A stretch of DNA of 64,000 nt, taken from contig CM043967.1 of assembly GCA_014529385.2 (NCBI GenBank), positions 8,028,501 through 8,092,500 of the forward strand, in the 5' to 3' direction. The position numbers and the translations under genes were made by a program. Position 1 is the stretch's first letter. Each line of letters starts with the position of its first letter. Of this stretch, positions 46,401 through 57,340 are shown in pieces. The notes under the pieces are model-generated. The model saw only the letters and a list, made by a program, of their open reading frames with translations, did no database searches and was not told the DNA's origin. The stretch is from Adiantum capillus-veneris (lineage: Eukaryota; Streptophyta; Polypodiopsida; Polypodiales; Pteridaceae).

Positions 46401-48063
46401 TTTGTCTAGGATAGGCTCCATTGAAACATGAAGAGAAGCAAGCTGCACCATGTCTCCAAGATGCTATGCTCCATTGAAAACCTTAAACCCATGTTATTTC
46501 GTACATGGGCCATTTACATTCAAGGTCCACCACTTGTCCAAGCTATTATCCCTAGTAGCATGAGTGGTTTGGTCTCCAGATTTACCACTTTTCCACTCTA
46601 TGTCATTATATTAAGAAGATCTGGGTGTGATGGTCCACCACTTGTCAAACGTATAAGGCTATATCTTAAAGGGTATTCTTTCTCGCCACTTGGAGTGACC
46701 ATGATAGGTTTTACATGGGGATTTGGTTCCAGGGTCCACCGCTTGTCCAAGATAACTCTATTGAAACATACAGAGAAGAAAAGGTCTACCACTTCTCCTA
46801 GCTAGGCTCCATTGAAACATGGAGAGAAGGATGCTCCACCATTTGTCTAAGATAGGCTCCATTGAAACATGAAGAAAAGCAAGCTGCACCATGTCTCCAT
46901 GATGCTATGCTCCATTGAAATACCTTAAACCCATGTTATTTCGTACATGGAGGGTTTACATTCAAGGTCCACCATTTGTCCAACCTATTATCCTTAGTAG
47001 CATGAGTGGTTTGGTCTCAAGATTCACCACTTTTCCACTCTATGTCATTATATTAAGAAGATCTGGGTGTTAAGGTCCACCACTTGTCCAACCTATAACG
47101 CTATATCTTAAAGGGATTCTTTCTCACCACTTGGAATGACCATGATAGGTTTTACATGCGGGTTTGGTTCCAAGGTCCACCACTTGTCCAAGCTAACTCT
47201 ATTGAAATATAGAGAGAAGAAAAGGTCCACCACTTGTCGAAGCTAGGGTCCATTGAAACATGGAGAGAAGGATGCTCCACCATTTATCCAAGATAGGCTC
47301 CATTGAAACATGGAGAGAAGCAATCTGCACCATGTTCCAAGATGCTAGGATCCATTGAAATACCTTAAACCCACGATGTTCTGTAATGTGGGGTTTAAAT
47401 TCAAGTTCAACCACTTGTCCAAGCTATTATCCCTAGTAGCATGAGTGGTTTGGTCTTAAGATTCACCACTTTTTCACTCTATGTCTCTATATTAAGAAGA
47501 TCTGGGTGTTAAGGTCCCACCACTTGTCCAACCTATAAGGCTATATCTTAAAGGGTATTCTTTCTCGGAACTTGGAGTGACCATGATAGGTTTTACATGG
47601 GGGTTTGATTCCAAGGTGCACCACTTGTCCAAGCTAACTCTATTGAAACATAGAGAGAAGCAAAGGTTCACCACTTGTCCAAGCTACGCTCCATTGAAAC
47701 ATGGAGAGAAGGATGCTCCACCATTTGTCCAAGATGGGCTCCATTGAAACATGAAGAGAAGCAAGCTGCACCATGTCTCCAAGATGCTAGGCTCCATTGA
47801 AATACCTTAAACCCATGATATTTCGTACATGGGGGGTTTACATTCAAGGTCCACCACTTGTCCAACCTATTATCCTTAGTAGCATGAGTGGTTTGGTCTC
47901 AAGATTCACCACTTTTCCACTCTATGTCATTATATTAAGAAGATCAGGGTGTTAAGGTCCACCACTTGTCCAACCTATAAGGCTATATTTTAAAGGGTAT
48001 TCTTTCTCACCACTTGGAATGACCATGAGAGGTTTTACATAGGGGTTTTGTTCCAAGGTCCAC
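43500..48063. repeat. Satellite block S4 (CCACCACTTGTCCAAGCTA orientation)
   Basis: Well-preserved higher-order units of about 442 bp: the marker AGCAAAGGTCCACCAC recurs near 44179, 44621, 45063, 45894, 46336, 46777, 47218 and 47659. Each unit has about eight subrepeats of about 55 bp starting TCCACCACTTGTCCAAGCTA or a variant. Intervals are 441-442 bp except one of 831 bp, which has lost about 50 bp. The left end (43500-43690) is the inverted edge unit next to the ParB-methyltransferase-like gene. Element B interrupts the array at 48064. Confidence 0.95.
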
Positions 48064-48405
48064 TGTTGAAAGGACGCCCTTTCAACAACGTTTCCACAAA
48101 GATTCCTCAAAGATTCTAAAGATTCCACATGAAGATGGTGATGAAGTAATGAAGATGAAGATGGATGCTGCAACATGAAGATACGAGTTCATGGACGTCA
48201 TCGAATATCGCGTTATTATTATTTTGAGCCATTACGGCCACTTTTGTAATGTTTACGGGAACCTCATATTTTAAATCGGCACTTGTATTTTGTCCACAGA
48301 TGCTTGTATAATGAGTAAAGCCAACTCAGTTTCTTGTCATTAAGCTCTGTAGAAGCCTAGGGACAATTCAGGTCATTTGGCCGGACATTAGGTTTGAAGG
48401 CTTGG

Positions 48406-48413
48406 TATATAAG
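48406..48413 (+). promoter_or_regulatory. TATA box in the element B LTR
   Basis: TATATAAG about 343 bp into the LTR, in the context CTTGGTATATAAGCTG, followed by a sequence suitable for the R region. It is the only good TATA box in the LTR. Confidence 0.55.
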
Positions 48414-48941
48414 CTGAAACTTAAGGCTTTGTAAGAAACACATTACGTTATCTCAATTAATATACAGTCGTGGGTTCTGCAGCACACAATAGTGAGCTTC
48501 ACGCACACACACCGTCGCGCACACTAATCTCATTGCAGATATGAGAGTAGGAGCATGTTAGCATCGAGGAGCTCTCTGCGTCAACACAAGCAATGCAAGC
48601 CGAGGACCACATCACGAGCTCGCCTGCTACGAGCTATATTTGGTCGGAAGTATCTCAAACGACATCTGTTCTGAATGATCGAGTAGTCATTAGAATTAGG
48701 GCGAGAAGGTCTTCGTGTTGATGTCTTTGTAGATTAGTTCTGGACACTTTGGAAATTGTTGTTTTGAGTCTATCGCGACAGCGATTAGAGGTTTTACAGT
48801 TATGGTTTTCAGGGTTTAGGTGTTTGGCCACATAGGATATGTCCTTGTGAGTCTTACCCTCCGATTTCGAGTCATTCCGATATGATTTGAGACTGTTTCG
48901 AGCTTGTAGTGTTTCGTAGGATGCATTGTCTGTTTCTTTGC

Positions 48942-49063
48942 TTTATGGTAGTGTTGTGGTAGGATTAGTGACTGTAGAGTGTTGTTCATGTCTAGCTCAG
49001 GGTTTATGGTAGTGTTGTGGTAGGATTAGTGACTGTAGAGTGTTGTTCATGTCTAGCTCAGGG
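48942..49063 (+). repeat. Near-perfect 61-bp tandem duplication in the B LTR
   Basis: The stretch beginning TTTATGGTAGTGTTGTGGT occurs at 48942-49002 and 49003-49063 with practically no difference, so the duplication is recent relative to the decay of the coding part, or it is a shared family feature. Confidence 0.95.
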
Positions 49064-49182
49064 TTGACAACCCAGAGATTGTCTCCATGGCCTAGTCGGG
49101 TCAGCTACGTCCTCGGATTGACAGTTTTTTGATCTGTGTTCTCGCTGTGCTCCATCGTTCGTCGCGGCGTACCCGCTAACAT

Positions 49183-49197
49183 TGGCGCCGTTGCCGG
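49183..49197 (+). other. Primer-binding site of element B (tRNA-Asp)
   Basis: TGGCGCCGTTGCCGG, separated from the LTR end by one base, is complementary to the 3' end of plant tRNA-Asp over its full length. This primer type is typical of several Tat/Athila-related plant elements. Confidence 0.85.
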
Positions 49198-50069
49198 AGA
49201 CAAAGCGCCTAAAGTAGCGTAGACCGCATCACTCGTGTTTGACAGTATAGAGTTTCTCTAGAATTTTCTAGAGTGTTGTCACCATTTTCCTTCTTAGTAG
49301 GAAGTCAGAGAGTGGATCTCTTGACTGAGGGATAGCCAGGGAGCCTGCGTCTCGCCGAGGTGGTCCACCATGAGGTTGAGGTATGGTTATATTATTTTGT
49401 TGTGTGTTTAGATTAGGTTTTATGGTTTGTGTGTTTGGTTGTGACTTATGGTTGTGAAGAACTTGAAAGAGAAAAAAACACAAAAGGTAAGCAGGAGGCT
49501 GTTTGCTTGCCAGAAATCAAAACAACCATTCAACCATCCAAAGTAGGACTTTAGGTAGTGTAGGACATCTGATGTTGATCTAGAGCAATTTTGACATGAA
49601 AATGTGCTTGAAAACACAAAAGGCGGAATTGTGTTGATTATGGTAAAAGTGCTCTAAAATGGTCGTTTGAAAGCCGATTTGAGTGCTTGTTTTTGCATTA
49701 GAGACCTTAAGGTAGGGGGGAAAACACAGATTTGGTCCAATCCCCAAAAAAAAAAAAAAACTAAAAAACCCAAAAAACAAAAATCTGAAACCAAATCTAC
49801 AATTTTCAAAAAAAAGCTTGACCTCAAGACCTTGTTTTGCATATGCTCTAGAGCTTGTATGTGAAATTTCAAAGCATTTGCATCATTGCTTGTGCATCTA
49901 AGTGGGAATTTGCTTTTTCTGAGTGTAAGGAAGTGAACTGTGAAATGCTTGAATCCAAAGGAAAAGAAGTCCAAATTGAATGAACCTTTGGGGATAGGCT
50001 TCTAAGGGCATTGGGAACCAAACTGTCCAAAAACAGAGAAAAAAATCACTTCCTAGTGGCTCTCTGCTC

Positions 50070-51420
50070 AGTCTATCGCGATAGACTGGTGAATGGGAGA
50101 TAGACTCACAATCAGGCAAAACCCCTCATACCACTAGTAAAACATATCAATACAAGGCTGCTCCCAAAAATTGAGTGTACTTGGACACCTGCTTGACCAC
50201 TAAACCTCAATTCTGGTGTTTTGAGTCAGACTTCAGAGACAAATTGGGTAAAGGGACTTGACCAAATTTCCAAACCTTGTGAAACTTGGTATACATGATC
50301 TACAGAGGGTAGGGAACACATCTGTGAAGAGAAAATTTGAAAAAAATGTCATTTTGGCATACTTGGTGAGTCTATCGCGATAGACTAAGAACCCAATGAT
50401 AGAAACTGAATTTTTCAAAAACCTCTGTGGCATAGCTTGGAAAGGTGCTATCAAGGACACATAAAAGTTTTGAAGTCATTTGGACATCAGAAAGTGGGTG
50501 TAAGAACATTTGAGAGGATTCAGCTTGTAGAAAACACCAGATCTGGTCTAACTGACAAAGTAAAAGTCCAAACCACTTGAAAATTGGTAGGAGGACTAAG
50601 GAGAGGTGTTGGAACACAATGGTATAGTCAAAGTTCAAGTTTGACCTATAAAAGGGGTACTAGCTGAGTCTATTGCGATAGACTCAAAGCAGGGCCAAAG
50701 AAATTGAAATTTTCAAAACCCTCTAGAGCATAGCTTGTTTAGCCTCTCAAGAGGTTACACACAAAATTTGGTGGATTTTGGACATTGGGAAGTCATCCTA
50801 AGCCTATTTTCTAGTGATCAGATAGACTTAGAATTCTAGAGTTGGAGTTAGAGACCTAAGAAAAACTCTAAAACAAGTGGAAATAGGTGAGCAAGGTGTA
50901 CAGAGCATAGGGAACACAATGGTAAAGAGAAATCTGGAAAATTTTCAAAACTGAAGAGTCTGCTGAGTCTATCGCGATAGACCGGGGCTTTTTCACAGAA
51001 ATTGAAATTTTTGAAAACTTACCTTAGAGCCTTGTTCTACATGTTGTTGTGAGCCTATGGTTAAATTTTGAGTAAATTTGGAGTATTATAAGTGCATCTA
51101 AGAGGATTACTTCATAAGATAAAAAAAGAAACTGTTGTTTGATGCAAGTTACAAAGGAAAAGTATTCCAAATTGCTTGAAACTTGGTGAGTAGTATCTGA
51201 AGAGAAGGGGGAACTCAAATCTGTAAAAACAATTGAAAAACTATATCCCAATAACACTCTGGTGAGTCTATCGCGATAGACTCAAAAATTCACTGTAGAA
51301 AAATCAAAAGTCAAATCTGACTTCATATTTGGGTTCAGAAGGCCCATTATACCCTGTACACAAAGTTTGAGTGCATTTGGACATCTGAAAGGGGTACTTG
51401 GTGAGTCTATCGCGATAGAC
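50070..51420 (+). repeat. Periodic palindromes in the element B leader
   Basis: AGTCTATCGCGATAGACT and slightly extended or shortened forms lie at 50070-50087, 50369-50386, 50666-50685 (one central base changed), 50966-50982, 51263-51284 (22-bp perfect palindrome) and 51405-51420. Intervals are about 299, 298, 299, 299 and 140 bp. The sequence between them is a strongly diverged tandem repeat (for example AAATTGAAATTTTTCAAAACC follows several copies). The palindrome core is far more conserved than its surroundings. Confidence 0.93.
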
Positions 51421-51833
51421 AACTAAGGAAAAAATTTTGAGAAATTTTTTGAAACCAAGTATACCACTGGGTTTATCATTGCCTAAGGAGTGCACACACC
51501 AATTTTGGGCTCAAACTGACCACTTGCAAAAACATCAGATAGAGCAACTTTCCAAATTACATCTCACTGTTTTGGTCATAACTTTCACATACGGACTCCG
51601 ATTCCAAAAGTTTTTTTTATCAAAACGTAGCTTGAGAGCAGCACTATAGATCTTAGAGTAAAATGACCAAAATGGATCAAGAAGTCAGGGGTGTCTAAAA
51701 CCGACAATTTGAGAGAATTGTGAGAAAACGCTCACGGTTTTGGACATAGTTTTGGATTTTCCCTGACCAAAACACTTGAACACACTGAGAGAGGTATTAC
51801 TACAGCAAGCTAGATCTGTTAAGCCTAGAAGTC

Positions 51834-53483
51834 ATGTCCACATCAGACTCAGACTCAGACTCGGCGTATACAAGCACATGGATTCCAGGGATAGATGAGC
51901 ACCCGCCCAGAATAGATCTTCCAAACCTACAGTACATAAAGACCAATTTTGTAGAGAGAGTTTAGACGTATAACCATGAAAGTGAAGGACTATATAGGTA
52001 TATTAATGGAAATCAATTCAACCTTTATAGTTGCTTAGAGCCTTACCCAGATGAGCTGATAGAATAAAAGCTCTTATATGTCTATACATACGAGGTCGAT
52101 CGACAATGGACATCTTTATTTGTTAACAAGTATGGACGAGAATATAGAGCTATAGAAAGCACAAATCCGCGAACCAAATTAGAGATGAGTGGATATTTGG
52201 TCAATGAAGGACCTTAGATACATCCACCAAACACAGAAACCTCTAAGATAATTCCAAAGAGGGAACCACCACCTGGATTTCCTCCTAGAGCGATAACGAG
52301 AGATGAAACTATACCAGAGAGGAGTATGGTTTCATACTTTGCACCCCAAAGTATAAGACCATCTCAGCTAAGAAAATGGGTAAATAGAAAGTACAATGGC
52401 ATAGGAGGCCCATACGCCCATGTCTCAGCTTTCAAGCAAGTCCTATGAGCAGAACGAGTAGAGGACTTCCACACGCAGTATGAGGGTTTTGGACTTACAT
52501 TGGAGGACAATGCACAAGCATGGTTTGAACTATTGAACAGGAGAAAGTTCACAACCATTGAGAAAATGTTGGATGAATTTGCTCAAGAATTCACCAAGAG
52601 GGGCATAAAACATAACACCCTTCCTAAGATTCACGAATTTAAACAAGGCGAAATAGAAACATTGCGACATGCAATACTGCGTTTCAAGCAATATGTTGCT
52701 AGATGTCCTACCCAAGAGTTACCCACGCTAGAACGTCAAACCCTATGCTTCATCAGAGGGCTTAGGAATGAGAATCTCCAAAAGGACCTATACATGAAAA
52801 GATACCAAACCTTGGAAGAAGTGACCAAAGTGGAAGTTGACCTAGTTGACAATTTCGAATTCTATGAAGATGGTCAGAAGAAGATGAATGATACGAGTGA
52901 GAAAAAGAAAACCGCTGATCTTGAGGATCAAAGAGGGAATCTAGGACAAAACCAAGTAAATGTTGAGGAGAAAATCATAGAGAATGTGATGCAACGCATC
53001 AATCACTCTGACAGAGTACCAGCCTATAAAGTTCCTAAATGACGCAGGTGCATGACATGTGGAGGGGACCATCCGACGCAACATTTTCCTGACTATAGAC
53101 CTAAGACTCCACCAGGGTTTGAGCATGTTATGTCTCAACCGCCTATATATCATCCTGTAGTAGCGAAACAAGTGTTCTTAAGTGAAAGACCCATAGCTGC
53201 TAGAAATGCATGTGTGAGTCATGAGCTTCAAATAGAAAGATATGTGGTAGATCAGGGGCCACTTCAAGGTCAATATCAAGTATTGCCACAACAACCAATA
53301 CGTCCATGTGACAGATGTGGTAGTAGTGATCACTGGATTAAGGATTGTCCACACCATGATATCATGATAAATGTATATTGTAATGAGTGTGCAATCACAC
53401 ATATGATTTTGGATTGTCCTAAGAATCCAAGAAAGAAACGTAAAATGCAACCACATGTTACCTTTCCTTCTACCAGCAAATGA
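51834..53483 (+). pseudogene. Element B Gag, N-terminal and capsid/zinc-knuckle part
   Basis: The likely start is ATG 51834 (MSTSDSDSDSAYTSTWIPG). Early stops in the first 600 bases are followed by a 180-residue frame with the Retrotrans_gag pattern (DNAQAWFELLNRRKFTTIEK, then MLDEFAQEFTKR). A TGA at 53040 (VPK*RRC) precedes a chain of Cys/His knuckles: CMTCGGDHPTQHF (last Cys is Phe), CDRCGSSDHWIKDC (classic CX2CX4HX4C) and CNECAITHMILDC (CX2CX3HX4C). Gag packages the element RNA. The capsid-like region ends near 53040. Confidence 0.85.
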
Positions 53484-54640
53484 GAGAAAGAACGAGCCAC
53501 AACAAAAGGAGAGACGACAACAACAATAGAGCAAGAAACAATTGCAAAAGAACAGGTGCTTAAACAACAAGAAGATGAAAGTAAGCAAGTTGCTCCAATA
53601 AACGTTGTCACAAGAGCACAAGCAAAAGTGCAAGAGCAGAAGCTTACAGATGGAGAGACTAGTAAGAGCTCCAAAAGCCGTAGAAACTCTAGACGAGCAA
53701 GAAGGACTAGAATGAAAGCAAGACTAGAAAGGGAAAAAGGGGAAGAAAAGGCTGTTACAGCTGAGTTGGAAACAACTCAAGAGCAACAGACACAGCAAAG
53801 GGAAGTTGAAACCCTTAAACCAGCTGAAGCACCCAAGAGTGCTAGTTCAGAAGGATCTGTCCTAGTGGACAAAGTGAATGAGCCTTTAGACGCGATTTTA
53901 CAGGCTTATGAGGCTAGATTGGCAAATAGACAGACCTTAGAACAAAGATGGATGACTTATCCTTATCCTAAACTAGAGAAGCAGAGGCTAGAAATGTGTA
54001 AGAAACTCATTATAACTGCTCAAGCATTGCTAGAACCACCTCCACCAGAATTGAAGGATAGGATAGTCACCCCAGTGCACAAAGATGAGAGCATTAAAGT
54101 AGACGAATTTCCTAGAGAAGAAGTGGATCATAGGGAAGAACCACTGCCAAGGTCGCAAGACTCAAGGGTAGTCCAAAATACAACAGATGGATCAATGAGG
54201 GATTTCCCACCCTATGTTCCTATAGTTGAGGAGCAGTGGCCAGAGGAGTTATGGAAGGCTGTCCGAGATGCTCAAAAAAGAGAAGAGGATGCTAGACCAG
54301 CACCATTTCTTGAAATCACATTGGATAGACCACAAATGAGTGTTGATGTGAGGTCATATTATGGTGATGTAGGATTGATAGCCTCCGAAGACAGTAGACC
54401 TGCATCGTTAAGAACTTTGCCACAGTACACGGGAGATTTTGAGGCAAAGTCTGAGATTGTGAGAGTTCCATCACAGAGGCTAGGGGGGACAAAAGAATTG
54501 GACACAAAATTTTTGACTTACTTGCTATCCACGCCAGTGAAGTGCACAATTACGTTGGTAGAACTTTTGAAAATCAGACCAAGTATGTGGACGGATATAG
54601 GAAAATGCTTGGAGAAATTGGGATCAAAAGCCCGTTAAGG
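53484..54640 (+). pseudogene. Element B Gag-Pol linker region
   Basis: After a TGA the 360-residue frame holds NVVTRAQAKVQEQK (a linker motif of plant Ty3/Gypsy polyproteins), a Ser/Arg-rich basic stretch (SRRNSRRARRTRMKARLERE), Glu/Gln/Lys-rich low complexity, and a region with LEQRWMTYPYPKLEKQ. A frameshift at about 54535 passes the sequence to the frame of the next entry (HNYVGRTFENQTKYVDGYRK). No enzyme motif is visible. Confidence 0.65.
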
Positions 54641-55936
54641 TTCCTAGAAAAAGAGCTAGATGAGATCGAGAAGTCTAGATCAAATGTAAGACCGGTACCT
54701 GTGAACAAAGTAGGAGAGTACTATGAAGGAGAAGATGGTAATGCCACTTTGCCTGTCGAGTACAATGGGATTGAAACGAAAGCTATACTTGACAGCGGAG
54801 CAGGAATTGCCATAGCAACAAAACGAATATGGGAGAAATGGGGTAGGCCCGCCTTTAGAACAACCAGAATAAAATTACAGTTAGCTGATGGGCATGTGGA
54901 AAGACCCATGGGATTGCTAGAAGCGATAGTGGTGTCTTCTTGTGGTATAGAGTATGCGCATACTTTTGCCATAGTTGACTTTGGCAAGAAAAATAACTAT
55001 GGAATCATCCTTGGAAGACCATTCATGAGGCAACTCAAGATGGTACAAGATTGGGGTTATGATTATCTATACTTGAGACATGCTGAAACCACAACACGTG
55101 TAAATATGAGAAATCATAGTTACCAAGATGTAACTAGAACGCCCGTGGAAGATTTTGATTCTGCAACACAAAGTGGATCAACAGACCATCCGTGGATGGG
55201 AAAAAAGAAAGAAATTTGGATGTGCGGAGCATCGGAGTGTAGTGACTTTGGGAGAAATGAGAATGCCTTAGAGAGGGTCTTAGAAGATGATGCTTACATA
55301 AGAGAACCTTTTCCGGAAGAGGCGTTAGAACCGCTAGAGTGGACTCAGATATTGGCTACTTTGGATGTCTGTGTTAATGAGACCACACCAACAAAATTTT
55401 GCGATGAGAATGGGTATGACATAGTACCCTATTACATGCTAAGGGTTATGGGTGAGACAGATGAAGAATCTGAGTATGAGTTCGAAACAGGGTTATTAGC
55501 TATGGGGATAACACAAAACCAGATACCTAGCCCGAATGCTGGTCATATAGAAATAGATGCTCTTTGCGATCAGTGTGTGATAACACACTTGATTACAAAC
55601 TGTCCAACTCGAATGCATAGTACAAAGGAGGAGCCGCAAGTCAACGAAGCAAAGTTGCAAGAAGAAGGGCTAAGATCCAAAGAAGATACTTCAGGTCCAA
55701 CGCCTACAAACGAGAAATATGAAGACTTGGAATCAATCAAAGAAGAGGTGCAGCAAGTGACAGGAAGTTCAGACACTATTGGTGACATTTCAATAGCTGA
55801 AGTCGAGGAAGAAGAGCCTATGACTCTACAGGAACCAAATGCTGATTTTGTCTCTCCAAAAGACATATCAGAGGAAATGGTGGTCAAGCAGGAGCTAGAA
55901 CACACAGATGAACTCAGAAGTGTGAACAATGAATAA
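54541..55936 (+). pseudogene. Element B aspartic protease and C-terminal region
   Basis: The retropepsin is clear: TKAILDSGAGIAIATKRIWE holds the DSGA active site, QLADGHVERPMGLLEA the flap, and YGIILGRPFMRQLKMVQD the second half. This frame is intact over the protease. A C-terminal acidic tail follows the LEPLEWTQILATLDV stretch, with another knuckle, CDQCVITHLITNC (CX2CX3HX4C). The frame ends at TAA 55934 (NNE*EDD, Gln expected). Protease processes the polyprotein; its active site is preserved here. Confidence 0.85.
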
Positions 55937-57340
55937 GAAGACGACAAGGAGTCCAGGCCAAAGATTGCTCAAGTCACTCAAGAGAACATAGGCAATCTAG
56001 TACCAAAGAAGATCAACTTTTTGCTAAGTGCACAAGACGGAGTCAAGATGAATTTTATGGTAGAAATTGATACAAATTCCACGACTAATGTCATGTCATA
56101 TGGCATGTGGTTACTTTTAGGTAAGCCAAAGCTTTATGATATTCACATAAAGGTAAATCTCTCACCTGAAGTGGATGTTATAAGTATGGGGATTGCAGAA
56201 GATACTCTCCAACTACACTCACAGAATGTCAAAGAAAAATTCTTGGTGGTAGATTCTCGACAAATGGGAACACACTTGATTTTTTCCAAGCCATGGGCAC
56301 AAGTCTTTGAAGACGAGCCTGAATCTGCAACAATGGTCATCACGACAAGCTATCAAGTGGCAATAGAGGTCAAGCCTACAACATTTCAAAGATTCATGGC
56401 TATTGAAAAAGGCAAAGCTAAAGTAAGCCCACAGTCTCTAGCCCAGCCAATGCAAGTGCAAGACAAAGCCTCTACATCAAAAGCCAAACCATCAACAAAA
56501 CAATGGAAACCCAAGCAAAAAGTCTATCAACCGAAGTTTCCATCGCACGAAAGTCTCCAAAGGAAGTCAAAACAGGTCAACCAAGTGCTAGTATCCAAGG
56601 CACATATTAAAGTTAATGATCCAATTTGGATACAATCACAGGAACAACCTCAACAAGAAAAGGTAACAGCATGGATCACATCAAGCGAGTCAATTATTGC
56701 ACAAGGCTACAAGAAAGGAAATTCAGATGTTTGGGTCAATAAGCCCAAGATAACAGCCTGGCGATATCCATCCCATGACAACCACTCAGTCAGGAATCAA
56801 CAAAGCCGTCAACGTCAATCACATAACTCAATCAAGAGAAAGGACAGGTACAAAAAGCAAAAGAGAAGGTCTTCCACTGGACAAACCATACAACAAGTTT
56901 GGGTAATGAAATCAGAATTCTACCAGACTACCCAACAAAGTCAAGTGAAGATCATCTCCAAGCAAGTCCAAAGATTCATTCCAGTCGAGTTACTCAAAGC
57001 ACAAGGATTCTATGAGGGTAAATTTCAAATCTGGTTACCTAAGGTAGTAGCTTATCAAGGAATCACCCAGGAAAAGCAAGAAACATCAAGAAATCAAGAG
57101 CAGCCACCCGCTACACCCAAGAGTACTACAACCTATAGATGGATACCTCGTCAATTACTACAAGAGCAAGGATTTTACAAAATTAACAGCCATATTTGGA
57201 AATTAAAGACAAGGTACCATCAAGTCAAAGAAGAAACAAGGCAAGTGGCAAAGGAGATCACACCAAGGCCAAGAACAATGTGGGTTCCAAAATCCGCGAT
57301 TGAGGCTCAACAACAAGAAAGATACACAACTCCTTTATAG
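55937..57340 (+). pseudogene. Second protease-like domain and W/QGFY repeat region of element B
   Basis: Residues from 56021 resemble a second retropepsin half: VEIDTNSTTNVMSYGMW, with DTN where DTG is expected, then HLIFSKPWAQVF in place of ILGRPWL. The rest (about 56380-57340) is a Gln/Lys-rich region with at least three copies of a motif like (F/W)IP..LL..QGFY.....IW...K: near 56680 (WITSSESIIAQGYKKGNSD), 56970 (FIPVELLKAQGFYEGKFQIW) and 57140 (WIPRQLLQEQGFYKINSHIW), and a weaker one near 57280. No known family is recognised. An RNA- or DNA-binding role is a guess from composition. Confidence 0.65.

Larger units (their letters stand above)
48064..49181 (+). mobile_element. 5' LTR of element B
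   Basis: Starts TGTTGAAAGGACGCC and ends CGTACCCGCTAACA, with TG/CA termini; length 1118 bp. The first 25 bases form a hairpin (GTTGAAAGG and CCTTTCAAC around ACGC). A degenerate copy of the leader palindrome (GAGTCTATCGCGACAG) lies at about 48766-48781. The end resembles that of the element A LTR (GCTAACA). Confidence 0.85.

Noticed and set aside
50070-51420. Evenly spaced palindromes that look CRISPR-like at first sight
   Set aside because: The spacing of about 280 bp is far too large, the intervals are themselves diverged repeats, and the array lies inside an LTR retrotransposon leader of a plant. No cas genes.
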